A stretch of 34,428 nt of DNA, taken from NCBI GenBank assembly GCA_017997715.1, contig JAGOEM010000010.1, positions 1-34,428 on the forward strand, written 5' to 3'. A model generated the notes under the pieces. It had not been told where the DNA came from. It was given only the letters and a program-made list of their open reading frames with translations, and made no database searches. The position numbers and the translations under genes are program-made. Shown here one piece after another: positions 24,756 through 31,499 of this stretch; position 1 is the first letter of the stretch, and each line of letters begins with the position of its first letter. Origin of the DNA: Ottowia sp. GTDB taxonomy: Bacteria; Pseudomonadota; Gammaproteobacteria; Burkholderiales; Burkholderiaceae_C.

Positions 24756-26267
24756 ATGTCCGCCGTCATCGAAGCGCCCGCCCAGGCGCCCACCGAATCG
24801 CTATCTTTATCAGAGCTGCTGGCGCAAGTAGCTGGCGCGCTACAGGCCGTTTTGCCGCCTGAAAGCCTGATCACCAATGCCGAGCGCACCACGCCCTACG
24901 AATGCGATGGCCTGACCGCCTACCGCCAGCGCCCGCTGGCCGTCGCGCTGCCGTCAAGTTACGAACAGATTCAATCGGTGTTGCAAACCTGCCACCGTTT
25001 GGGCGTGCCGGTGGTGGCGCGCGGCGCGGGCACCGGCTTGTCGGGCGGCGCCATGCCGCACGAACGCGGCGTCACCCTGTCGCTGGCCAAGTTCAACCAG
25101 ATCCTGAAGATTGACCCGCTGGCCCGCACCGCCACCGTGCAATGCGGCGTGCGCAACCTGGCCATCAGCGAAGCCGCCGCCGCGCACGGCCTGTACTACG
25201 CCCCCGACCCCAGCAGCCAGATCGCCTGCACCATTGGCGGCAACGTCGCCGAAAACTCTGGCGGCGTGCACTGCCTGAAATACGGCCTGACCGTGCACAA
25301 CATCCTGCGCGTCAAAGGCTTCACCATCGAGGGCGAACCCATCGAATTCGGCAGCGAAGCCCTGGACGCCCCCGGCTACGACCTGATGGCCCTCATCACC
25401 GGCAGCGAAGGCATGCTGGCCATCACCACCGAAGTCACCGTGCGCCTGCTGCCCAAACCGCGCCTGGCGCGCTGCATCATGGCCAGCTTTGCCGACGTGC
25501 GCCACGCTGGCGACGCCGTCGCCGCCGTCATCGCCGCCGGCATCATCCCCGCCGGGCTGGAGATGATGGACAAGCCCATGACCGCCGCCGTCGAAGACTT
25601 CGTGCAAGCCGGCTACGACCTCAACGCCGCCGCCATCCTGCTGTGCGAAAGCGACGGCACGCCAGAAGAAGTTGCAGAAGAAATTGACCGCATGACGCGC
25701 GTCCTGACTGCGGCAGGCGCTACACAAATTGCAGTCAGCCAATCCGAAGCCGAACGCCTGCGCTTCTGGTCAGGCCGCAAAAACGCCTTCCCCGCCAGCG
25801 GCCGCATCAGCCCCGACTACATGTGCATGGATTCCACCATCCCGCGCAAACGCCTGGCCGACATCCTGCTGGCCATCCAGCAGATGGAGCAGAAATACAG
25901 CCTGCGCTGCTGCAACGTCTTTCACGCCGGAGACGGCAACCTGCACCCGCTGATCTTGTTCGACGCCAACGACCCCGACCAGCTGCACCGCGCCGAACTG
26001 TTTGGCGCCGACATCCTGGAAACCAGCGTCGCCATGGGCGGCACCGTCACCGGCGAACACGGCGTCGGCATCGAAAAGCTCAACAGCATGTGCGTGCAAT
26101 TCAGCGCCGCCGAAAACGAGCAGATGTTCGCCCTGAAACGCGCCTTTGACCCCCAACAACTGCTGAACCCCGGCAAAGTCGTGCCCACCCTGCAACGCTG
26201 CGCCGAATACGGCCGCATGCTGGTCCGCGGCGGCGCCCTGCCACACCCCGAACTGGAACGGTTCTGA
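24756..26267 (+). CDS. glcD: FAD-binding (S)-2-hydroxy-acid oxidase, glycolate oxidase subunit GlcD type
   Basis: 503 residues from ATG 24756. GlcD/D-lactate-dehydrogenase-type flavoproteins oxidise 2-hydroxy acids such as glycolate to the oxo acid. The FAD_binding_4 domain (about 50-230) shows VPVVARGAGTGLSGGAMP and DPSSQIACTIGGNVAENSGG, both FAD-pyrophosphate contacts; the C-terminal FAD-oxidase_C domain includes NVFHAGDGNLHPLILFD with metal/substrate His residues and GTVTGEHGVGIEKL. GlcD normally works with GlcE and GlcF, which are not in this window; a cassette array follows instead. Residues about 15-37 (LSLSELLAQVAGALQAVLPP) are encoded by sequence resembling the R1 repeat. Confidence 0.93.
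   Translation: MSAVIEAPAQAPTESLSLSELLAQVAGALQAVLPPESLITNAERTTPYECDGLTAYRQRPLAVALPSSYEQIQSVLQTCHRLGVPVVARGAGTGLSGGAMPHERGVTLSLAKFNQILKIDPLARTATVQCGVRNLAISEAAAAHGLYYAPDPSSQIACTIGGNVAENSGGVHCLKYGLTVHNILRVKGFTIEGEPIEFGSEALDAPGYDLMALITGSEGMLAITTEVTVRLLPKPRLARCIMASFADVRHAGDAVAAVIAAGIIPAGLEMMDKPMTAAVEDFVQAGYDLNAAAILLCESDGTPEEVAEEIDRMTRVLTAAGATQIAVSQSEAERLRFWSGRKNAFPASGRISPDYMCMDSTIPRKRLADILLAIQQMEQKYSLRCCNVFHAGDGNLHPLILFDANDPDQLHRAELFGADILETSVAMGGTVTGEHGVGIEKLNSMCVQFSAAENEQMFALKRAFDPQQLLNPGKVVPTLQRCAEYGRMLVRGGALPHPELERF
24798..24866 (+). repeat. R1-like repeat inside the 5' part of glcD
   Basis: TATCAGAGCTGCTGGCGCAAG followed by TAGCTGGCGCGCTACAGGCC and GTTTT follows the R1 layout (AGCTGCTGGCGC ... 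GCGCTACAGGCC). It is in frame near the N-terminus, before the FAD domain. Confidence 0.5.
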
Positions 26268-26282
26268 GGATGTCCGCTTTGA

Positions 26283-26345
26283 TTTCAATAGCTGCTTGCG
26301 CCTAAGCAGAGCGCGCTGGCGGTTGATTTGCCTTGATTTTCAAGC
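26283..26345 (+). repeat. R1 palindromic repeat downstream of glcD
   Basis: TTTCAATAGCTGCTTGCGCC ... GCGCGCTGGCGGTTGATTTG, the canonical layout, 15 bases after the glcD stop. Confidence 0.75.
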
Positions 26346-26590
26346 CCGCCATCACCCCCGGTATTCAAAGCGACCCCACCCCATTTGCGGCGAAAAAAAC
26401 TCGGCCCGGCCGGCATAGACTCCAACCATTGGCGCCCTATGCCCAATTCAGCGCGCCACCAATCCGCTATTTTTTAGGTTTGCCTAAATGCGAACGACGA
26501 AGTGCAACGCCATAGGAGACGCTCCGGTGGAGTGGTTTGGACGACCAAGTTCAGGCGGCTGTGTGTCGTCTATTTGTAGTTAGTCCTGCA
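26346..26590. other. Leader region before the cassette array, possible attI-like boundary
   Basis: No gene. A small palindrome TTAGGTTTGCCTAA lies at 26477-26490, and GTTAGTC at 26579-26585 matches the cassette-start heptamer also seen at 29578, only six bases before the first cassette ATG. A recruitment site (attI) or a remnant would be expected here, but no convincing integrase-binding repeats or strong promoter could be identified. Confidence 0.35.
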
Positions 26591-27076
26591 ATGCAGATCA
26601 CAAAGAGCTCTAGGCACTCCAAAATAACCGGAGACTTTGCGGAACGCCTGATTCTGTACTGGCTATCCAAGTACGGTTTTGAGTGCGCTTTTGTTGACCA
26701 TGTCGGACTTGACATCATTGCGCGCAACCCGCACACCAATGAGGTCATGGGAATTTCGGTCAAGTCACGCTCCAGAAGCGCAGGAACAGAAGGTACAAGC
26801 ATCAATATCCCAGTTGACCAACTCACCAAGCTTGATTCAGCATGCGATGCGTTTGGTTGCACGCCCTATTTCGCAATTGTCGCGGATCAAGCAGATCAGA
26901 TATCCGTGTTCATCCTTCGCAAGGCACACTTAGTCTCCATCTGTCCGCCAGGCAAGAGTGTTGTTAACTTCAAAATGCGCACAAAAAACGTGGCCGCGTA
27001 TCTTCAAGATCCTGAAATACGCTGCTTCTCATTTAAAACAACAACAAGTCATTGGTGGCAAAGTGTGCAGGGCTAA
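26591..27076 (+). CDS. Cassette 1: possible restriction-endonuclease-like fold protein
   Basis: 161 residues from ATG 26591, six bases after the cassette boundary. GDFAERLILYWLSKYGFECAF (helix), VDHVGLDIIARN (Asp) and VMGISVKSRS (xxxK strand) follow the order of a PD-(D/E)XK-type nuclease core, as in DUF4365-like and Holliday-resolvase-like proteins. The Glu/Gln expected before Lys is Ser here, so catalysis is doubtful. Next come LTKLDSACDAFGCTPYFAIVAD and a C-terminal beta segment. It may bind DNA or act in defence (inference). The TAA stop lies inside the left box of attC1, typical of cassette genes. Confidence 0.7.
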   Translation: MQITKSSRHSKITGDFAERLILYWLSKYGFECAFVDHVGLDIIARNPHTNEVMGISVKSRSRSAGTEGTSINIPVDQLTKLDSACDAFGCTPYFAIVADQADQISVFILRKAHLVSICPPGKSVVNFKMRTKNVAAYLQDPEIRCFSFKTTTSHWWQSVQG

Positions 27077-27130
27077 CAATTCATTCAAGCCGACGCCGCT
27101 TCGCGGCGCGGCTTAATTCAGGTGTTGGGT
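27071..27130 (+). other. attC site 1
   Basis: Left box GGCTAAC, right box GTTGGGT, 60 bp. The interior AATTCATTCAAGCCGACGCC and GCGGCGCGGCTTAA is nearly the attC of aadA-type resistance cassettes. Confidence 0.95.
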
Positions 27131-27138
27131 TTCACATC

Positions 27139-27624
27139 ATGCTCACTGAAATTACCTCCGCTATTCAAAGCACGAAGACCGCTTTGGAGATCGTCAAGGC
27201 TGCCCGCGGCCTGGCGAATTACAGCGAACTCCTGACAGCAGTGACGGAGGTTCAGATCAAGTTGACAGACGCAATTGCTTCTGAGCTTGCCAGCCAAGAG
27301 AAGCAGGCGGAACTCCTTGAGCGCATTCGAGGCCTTGAGAAGCAGCTTTCGGAGTTTGAGAGTTGGGACTCTCAGATTCAGCGATATGAACTGCATGCCT
27401 TTCAAACCAAAGCAATGGCTCATGCACTGAAGTCGGGCATGGAGAACGGTCAACCGATGCACTACCTGTGCCTCCCATGCGCAGACAAGCGCCAGCGATC
27501 GACCCTCCAACCCAGTGGACGCTACTTGGTCTGCCCAAACCCTGCCTGCAAGGCAACAATCGCTGTAGAGAAGGCACCGCCAAGCAACGGTGGCCGACGC
27601 GGTGGCTCATGGATGGCGGCGTGA
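27139..27624 (+). CDS. Cassette 2: coiled-coil protein with C-terminal zinc ribbon
   Basis: 161 residues from ATG 27139, nine bases after attC1; a longer frame through the attC is not used. Residues 1-95 are helical with heptad-like Leu/Glu spacing (LASQEKQAELLERIRGLEKQ), predicting a coiled coil. The C-terminus has CLPCADK and CPNPACKATI, two Cys pairs forming a probable zinc ribbon. No function recognised. It could be a small regulatory or nucleic-acid-binding protein. Confidence 0.7.
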   Translation: MLTEITSAIQSTKTALEIVKAARGLANYSELLTAVTEVQIKLTDAIASELASQEKQAELLERIRGLEKQLSEFESWDSQIQRYELHAFQTKAMAHALKSGMENGQPMHYLCLPCADKRQRSTLQPSGRYLVCPNPACKATIAVEKAPPSNGGRRGGSWMAA

Positions 27625-27625
27625 A

Positions 27626-27683
27626 GCCCAACATGCCGCTGCATCCGACCGCCTTCGGCGCCGGATGAGCGGCGGCGTTGGAC
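27626..27683 (+). other. attC site 2
   Basis: Left box GCCCAAC, right box GTTGGAC, 58 bp. The stem GCCGCTGCATCCG pairs with CGGATGAGCGGC with an unpaired base, the asymmetry expected of attC. Confidence 0.93.
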
Positions 27684-27692
27684 GACAACCAT

Positions 27693-28031
27693 ATGGCACT
27701 GACTAATCTGACCGACGAAGAGACAGAAGTTGTCTACCAATGCCTCCGGTGTGTGGCCACTGGAGAGCTCGTCCCTCACGACTCTGAGTTTCAAACGCGC
27801 TTCGGAATCGAGCCGGAGGACGTACAAGCAATCGTCCGCTCGCTTCCCGACATCAGTGAATCAGTGGAGAACGTCATCTTGGCAATCAACAACTCAATGA
27901 ACGAGCTCCTTGAGTGCTATGGCGAGCCAAAGTGGCATTCGCACATCTCCGTGTCCAAGGCCGAACTGAGCAGAATCTTCGCTAAGTGGCGAGGAAAGAC
28001 TCCCGACAGCTACTTCGAGGGTATGGCGTGA
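27693..28031 (+). CDS. Cassette 3: small acidic hypothetical protein
   Basis: 112 residues from ATG 27693 (TTG 27678 is an alternative). Acidic and helical (LTDEETEVVYQCLRCVATGE, then FGIEPEDVQAIVRSLPDI and ELLECYGEPKWHSHISVSKA). No membrane helix, signal or known motif. It fills the cassette almost completely, as cassette genes normally do. Confidence 0.65.
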   Translation: MALTNLTDEETEVVYQCLRCVATGELVPHDSEFQTRFGIEPEDVQAIVRSLPDISESVENVILAINNSMNELLECYGEPKWHSHISVSKAELSRIFAKWRGKTPDSYFEGMA

Positions 28032-28036
28032 ATGTC

Positions 28037-28104
28037 GTCCAACAAGCTGTTCAACGCGATGGCCCCGCCTCCGGCGGGTCCACGCGTTAACGCCGGCGTT
28101 AGGC
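28037..28104 (+). other. attC site 3
   Basis: Left box GTCCAAC, right box GTTAGGC, 68 bp, with interior GGCCCCGCCTCCGGCGGGTCC hairpin tip. Confidence 0.93.
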
Positions 28105-28295
28105 GGCTATTTGCTGGTTGCTTGCAACGGTCGGTTTTCAGTAGCAAACGCTGCGTTGGTTTTGGCAATGCAAGGCGCAGTTGGCATGGTTGCCGCAGCG
28201 CTTTATTCTTTTAGTTCGTGTGGTGGCAATTTCAAGCATCGCGCCTTGTGCCATCATGCGATTTTTCAGTTTGCGCAGGGTTTTGGCGTTTCACC
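28105..28295 (+). other. Cassette 4: small cassette without a clear gene
   Basis: About 190 bp between attC3 and attC4. A frame from TTG 28111 runs 80 codons but ends inside attC4, with its last 17 residues encoded by the recombination site; GC-poor and rich in Ala/Phe/Ser. It may encode a small peptide, carry a promoter or be non-coding. Confidence 0.5.
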
Positions 28296-28355
28296 GTCTA
28301 ACTCTGCGGTCAAGCGGACTGGCTTACAGCCAGCCGCTTACCTTGTACGTTAGGC
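28296..28355 (+). other. attC site 4
   Basis: Left box GTCTAAC, right box GTTAGGC, 60 bp. CAAGCGGACTGGC pairs with GCCAGCCGCTT. Confidence 0.94.
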
Positions 28356-28365
28356 GCCAGGTCAC

Positions 28366-28596
28366 ATGTCCATACCACTTACTGATCTAAAGGTCATCGT
28401 TGCCAGTGACGTCGGCACGCGAGATGGTATTGGCGTTGAGATTCACCTTAGAGGCAAGCTGCTTATTGAAGTCTTTCGCGACGACACCAAGAAGACCCGC
28501 GAGGTCACGCTCTATGAAAAGGATCTGGCCTTGGAAGTCGTGGAAGAAGCTATTTCAATCTTCAAGCGTGAGATCCCATGGGAGTTTCAAGATTGA
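28366..28596 (+). CDS. Cassette 5: small hypothetical protein
   Basis: 76 residues from ATG 28366, ten bases after attC4. Predicted beta-beta-alpha pattern (DLKVIVASD, GIGVEIHLRGKLLIEVFRDD, REVTLYEKDLALEVVEEAI). Neutral to acidic, no signal or metal motif. Possibly a single small alpha/beta domain of immunity-protein type, but this is speculative. Confidence 0.65.
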   Translation: MSIPLTDLKVIVASDVGTRDGIGVEIHLRGKLLIEVFRDDTKKTREVTLYEKDLALEVVEEAISIFKREIPWEFQD

Positions 28597-28618
28597 GTCA
28601 TGTTCCAGGTGCTTTGCC

Positions 28619-28678
28619 GCCTAACCTTTCGGTCAAGTGGGATGGCCTATCGGCCGCCCCTTCCCTCGCACGTTAGGC
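28619..28678 (+). other. attC site 5
   Basis: Left box GCCTAAC, right box GTTAGGC, 60 bp, with TCAAGTGGGATGGCC / GGCCGCCCCTTCC arms. Confidence 0.94.
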
Positions 28679-28684
28679 CTCGCT

Positions 28685-29131
28685 ATGACCATCGACACGT
28701 CCGGGAAATGGTGGAAGGGATCGGAGCCCGATGATCTTCGGGAATACCCTCTGGCGTTTGGCGAGGCCAACTCGCTCCCAATCGACGAATTCCATCTTTG
28801 CCGGTGTCCATGCGGAAGTCAGATATTTGGTCTTCACGTAGAGCAAGATGAGGGCGTTGCCAGACGAACATGCATCCAATGCCAAAGCAAGCACTGGATA
28901 GTTGATAGTGCGGAGAATTACGAAAAAGGCCTACGTCTCAAGAAGTTCAAGTGCGTCACCTGCAAGTCGAACAACACGAACGTCGCAGTCGGCTTCTCGT
29001 TCACAGCTGACAATGAGGCGATCAAATGGGTTTTTGTTGGCAACCGATGCGCGGATTGCGGCGTCTTGGGATCAATGGTCGATTGGAAGATCGGCTATAT
29101 GCCATCCCTGCAACTTCTCGGCAAGGCCTAA
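28685..29131 (+). CDS. Cassette 6: multi-Cys zinc-ribbon protein
   Basis: 148 residues from ATG 28685, six bases after attC5. Four Cys clusters are present: LCRCPCGS, TCIQCQ, CVTCKS and RCADCG, which suggest two zinc ribbons. Between them lie short beta segments (FGLHVEQDEGVARR, VGFSFTADNEAIKWVFVGN). The second ribbon ends with GVLGSMVDWKIGY. No known enzyme motif. The stop TAA is within the left box of attC6. Confidence 0.7.
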   Translation: MTIDTSGKWWKGSEPDDLREYPLAFGEANSLPIDEFHLCRCPCGSQIFGLHVEQDEGVARRTCIQCQSKHWIVDSAENYEKGLRLKKFKCVTCKSNNTNVAVGFSFTADNEAIKWVFVGNRCADCGVLGSMVDWKIGYMPSLQLLGKA

Positions 29132-29182
29132 CCTCTCATTGCAGCGGATGGCTTCGCCGCCCGCTGAATTCCAACGTTAGGG
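29126..29182 (+). other. attC site 6
   Basis: Left box GCCTAAC, right box GTTAGGG, 57 bp. CAGCGGATGG and CCGCCCGCTG arms with loop CTTCG. Confidence 0.92.
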
Positions 29183-29187
29183 CTCAC

Positions 29188-29523
29188 ATGCAGCAACAAA
29201 GCGATTCCACCCAAATTCTGTACTCCCGGGGCGCCATAGCTGCGGAGTACCCAGTGCTGGAGTCGCGAGAGATCGACGGCTTTGTCGTGGTCATCTACGA
29301 CCACATGGCCTTTCCACAAGGCGATCCGGCTCGCAATCTTTTTGCATACTCGGCATCATCAGGCCAGCTTGCTTGGCGCGCGAATGGCATAGGTGCCGGC
29401 GCAACGGACGCCTACACGAATATCCTGTCAGAACGGCCCCTCACGATAGGCAACTTCGCCGGCTACAGCTGTATTATTGAGCTTGGCACCGGGGAAGTGC
29501 TCGTCACGGCTTTCACCAAGTGA
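29188..29523 (+). CDS. Cassette 7: hypothetical beta-rich protein
   Basis: 111 residues from ATG 29188, six bases after attC6. Mostly predicted beta (ILYSRGAIAAEYPVLESREI, GFVVVIYDHMAFP, NLFAYSASSGQLAWRANGIG, CIIELGTGEVLVTAF). The NLFAYSASSGQLAWRA segment resembles one blade of a PQQ/WD-like strand pair, but a single 110-residue protein cannot form a propeller. It looks like a small single-domain protein, possibly of the immunity type. Function unknown. Confidence 0.68.
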   Translation: MQQQSDSTQILYSRGAIAAEYPVLESREIDGFVVVIYDHMAFPQGDPARNLFAYSASSGQLAWRANGIGAGATDAYTNILSERPLTIGNFAGYSCIIELGTGEVLVTAFTK

Positions 29524-29524
29524 G

Positions 29525-29584
29525 GCCTAACAATTCATTCAAGCCGACGCCACTTCGTGACGCAGCTTAAATCAGGCGTTAGTC
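29525..29584 (+). other. attC site 7
   Basis: Left box GCCTAAC, right box GTTAGTC, 60 bp, same AATTCATTCAAGCCGACGCC left arm as attC1 with small changes in the right arm. Confidence 0.94.
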
Positions 29585-29638
29585 GTTTAATACGAAGTAT
29601 TCTTTTTCGATAAAAACTGCAATTCTCAGCGGAAAAAA

Positions 29639-29977
29639 TTGTTTTCATTATTTGACAGACTGGGCCAGAACGATTCCGTCGTAAAGGCTATCTTTGATCA
29701 CCTCAGGAACTTCGGATTGTGCTGCTTGCTCCTTGGCGCTGCGCTCTGGAAGTTGCGCAATGTCGGGTCTGGATGGGAAGCAGCATGGGACTATGGAACC
29801 ATCCTCATAGTTATCATTTCGGCACATGTTCTCATGTGGATCAATAACGAGAACTTGATCAGCAAGATCGTGCCAAAGGGAGCTTCTTTTTGGGCAAAGG
29901 TGGTATTTTTGTTTATCTACGCTGTTGTACTTATCGAGCTTTTGCGCTTTATGGCAGCTAGTCACGGCCGGGTCTAA
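29639..29977 (+). CDS. Cassette 8: small integral membrane protein
   Basis: 112 residues from TTG 29639, with GCGGAAAA upstream. Three hydrophobic segments are visible: FGLCCLLLGAALWKL (about 25-40), YGTILIVIISAHVLMWI (about 52-68) and VVFLFIYAVVLIELLRFM (about 88-105). The cassette has a long AT-rich leader (29585-29638), unusual for this array. It could contain its own promoter. No family recognised. The stop is in the left box of attC8. Confidence 0.6.
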   Translation: MFSLFDRLGQNDSVVKAIFDHLRNFGLCCLLLGAALWKLRNVGSGWEAAWDYGTILIVIISAHVLMWINNENLISKIVPKGASFWAKVVFLFIYAVVLIELLRFMAASHGRV

Positions 29978-30031
29978 CCCGGCGCCCAAGCCGACCCGCC
30001 TTCGGCGGTCGGCTTAGCTTTTTCGTTAGGC
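29972..30031 (+). other. attC site 8
   Basis: Left box GTCTAAC, right box GTTAGGC, 60 bp. CAAGCCGACCCGCC and GGCGGTCGGCTTAG arms, loop TTC. Confidence 0.95.
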
Positions 30032-30036
30032 GTCTG

Positions 30037-30624
30037 ATGATCGATGCGGACCAAGCCAAGGCTCTTGTCCTTCGCCGCAGTGAGGCCGCCTGCCAGGGTA
30101 GGGATCGCTTTGTTATTCAGTCGTGCACGCTTTCGGAGCACGGTCACTACTGGGTCATTCGTGCCAACAGCGAAGATTTTGTCGTCCGAGGCATCCTGGA
30201 GCGCTGCTACGTCGGGGTAAATGCTTATCTGGTCAATACCGCTTCGGGCGAGATTGAAACGGTCGGCAGTGGCCAGAGTGTCGAACAGGACCTTGAGGAC
30301 AAGTACGATGCCATAGTGGCTGGGGCCAAGCACTATGTATTGGGTCCAAACTTCGACAAGACCGACAAGGCAGCCGTTATCCGCCTCCGACAGAAGTTGG
30401 AGTGCTCTCTACAGAGAGCAATGCACCTCGTGTCCCCAGAGTCAGGTTGTTGGCTCATAGGGAAGCGGCGTACGCTTAGCAATGCGCAAGCGATGCTGCA
30501 GCACGAAGGAATTGCGACAAGCATTCAACTTCAAGAGAGCCCAGGATCTGCAGTACCAATCGATGACTCGGTTTGGCACTGGAATGCACTGAAGTCAGCT
30601 CTAAATCGAATGGAGTCGAAATGA
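30037..30624 (+). CDS. Cassette 9: two-part protein, N-terminal YrhB/Imm35-like domain
   Basis: 195 residues from ATG 30037, five bases after attC8. Residues 1-90 have the layout of YrhB/Imm35-type domains: a helix (IDADQAKALVLRRSE), a strand with HYWVIRANSEDFV, then AYLVNTASGEIETVGSGQSVEQDLEDKYD. The VNTASGEIETVGSG turn is the most characteristic part. Residues 105-195 form a separate helical/beta segment (AVIRLRQKLECSLQRAMHLV ...) that I do not recognise. Imm35 proteins are predicted immunity proteins of polymorphic toxins. Assignment is by pattern only. Confidence 0.62.
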   Translation: MIDADQAKALVLRRSEAACQGRDRFVIQSCTLSEHGHYWVIRANSEDFVVRGILERCYVGVNAYLVNTASGEIETVGSGQSVEQDLEDKYDAIVAGAKHYVLGPNFDKTDKAAVIRLRQKLECSLQRAMHLVSPESGCWLIGKRRTLSNAQAMLQHEGIATSIQLQESPGSAVPIDDSVWHWNALKSALNRMESK

Positions 30625-30634
30625 AGCGCCATCC

Positions 30635-30694
30635 GCCTAACCCCTCCGTCAAGGGGACTGGCCGGCGGCCAGCTCCTTACGTCGAACGTTAGAC
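30635..30694 (+). other. attC site 9
   Basis: Left box GCCTAAC, right box GTTAGAC, 60 bp. GGGGACTGGCC and GGCCAGCTCC arms. Confidence 0.95.
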
Positions 30695-30708
30695 CGCAGG
30701 AGATCGTC

Positions 30709-31113
30709 ATGGAATTTCATCGAGGAAGACTTATTGATCACATCGAGATTCGAGTGGCCGATGTCGAGATAAGCAAACATTTTTATCGTGCCGTTATGGC
30801 CTCTCTCAACCTGCCAGAGCCCTATGAAGGCGACGGCTATTTTTTCTCTGACGAGCTTTTGGTCACAAAATCCGACGACTACATTTCTCGTGTGCACCTG
30901 GCGTTCCAAGCAGAAGATCAAAGCATGGTGCATGCCTTTTACAAGGCTGCCTTGGGTGCCGGGGGACGTGACAATGGCGCTCCGGGGGATCGTTCCTATC
31001 ATCCCGGCTATTACGCGGCGTTTGTCTTAGACCCCGATGGCAACAACATTGAAGCCGTTTTCAATGGGCCTGCTACCCGTTCTACACCCTCTGTCGTAAT
31101 AAAGCCCGCATGA
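30709..31113 (+). CDS. Cassette 10: VOC (glyoxalase/bleomycin-resistance) family protein
   Basis: 134 residues from ATG 30709, with CAGGAG upstream. The vicinal-oxygen-chelate order is clear: DHIEIRVADVEISKHFYRAVM, VHLAFQAEDQSMVHAFYKAALGAGG and YYAAFVLDPDGNNIEAVFN. His11, the His of VHLAF and the Glu of NNIEAVF are the usual metal ligands. Family members include glyoxalases, dioxygenases and antibiotic-binding or -modifying proteins. VOC genes occur in resistance cassettes (fosfomycin and bleomycin types), but this sequence is not identifiable as either. Confidence 0.85.
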   Translation: MEFHRGRLIDHIEIRVADVEISKHFYRAVMASLNLPEPYEGDGYFFSDELLVTKSDDYISRVHLAFQAEDQSMVHAFYKAALGAGGRDNGAPGDRSYHPGYYAAFVLDPDGNNIEAVFNGPATRSTPSVVIKPA

Positions 31114-31133
31114 CTTGCAGCCCATCAAATCTA

Positions 31134-31195
31134 CGGCCAAATAATTCATCCAAGCCGATGACGCTTCGCGGCGCGGCTTAATGCACGCGTTAATC
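31134..31195 (+). other. attC site 10, left box degenerate
   Basis: GCCAAAT stands where RYYYAAC is expected. The interior AATTCATCCAAGCCGATGACG ... GCGCGGCTTAATGCA still matches attC1, and the right box is GTTAATC at 31189-31195. Confidence 0.8.
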
Positions 31196-31480
31196 CGGAA
31201 TAATCCGCGCCGCTCAAGCCCATGGTTTATCCGCCCGCATTCACCTTATCGAACGGTGCTCCGTGGGTGTTTGAGTCGTTCGCTGGGTTTCGCCTGCCAG
31301 GGCTGTGCAGGTTTCAAGCATTTTTGGCCTCTAGCGCCCGTCTGGCGGGCGCAGGAAGCTACTCTTTCAGTAGCGTTTGGCGGGTGCATTGCGCCCCCGC
31401 ATCCACCGCCCGGTCCAACCCGGCAGTCAGGCCAAGCCGCCAACGGCGGGCGGCTTGCTTTGTCCATTCGCCGACTTATG
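31190..31480 (+). other. Non-coding cassette A with degenerate terminal attC
   Basis: Begins exactly at the attC10 junction (TTAATCCGG) and is homologous along its length to cassettes B and C. Shared landmarks are GCCCATGGTTTATCCGCCCG (B: GCCCATGGTTGATTCGCCGG), GCAGGTTTCAAGC and a central R1 repeat. It ends in an attC-like segment (GTCCAAC at 31413, AAGCCGCC/GGCGGCTT arms) whose right box is lost. Frames through it are R1-derived and poorly conserved between copies. Confidence 0.75.
31322..31382 (-). repeat. R1 repeat inside non-coding cassette A
   Basis: TTTTTGGCCTCTAGCGCCCG ... GGCGGGCGCAGGAAGCTACT, R1 in inverted orientation. Confidence 0.75.
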
Positions 31481-31499
31481 AATATGCGAGAGGAAAACC

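Noticed and set aside
26477-26490. TTAGGTTTGCCTAA as an integrase site or operator
   Set aside because: A short perfect palindrome alone is insufficient; no paired binding sites or promoter elements could be placed with confidence.
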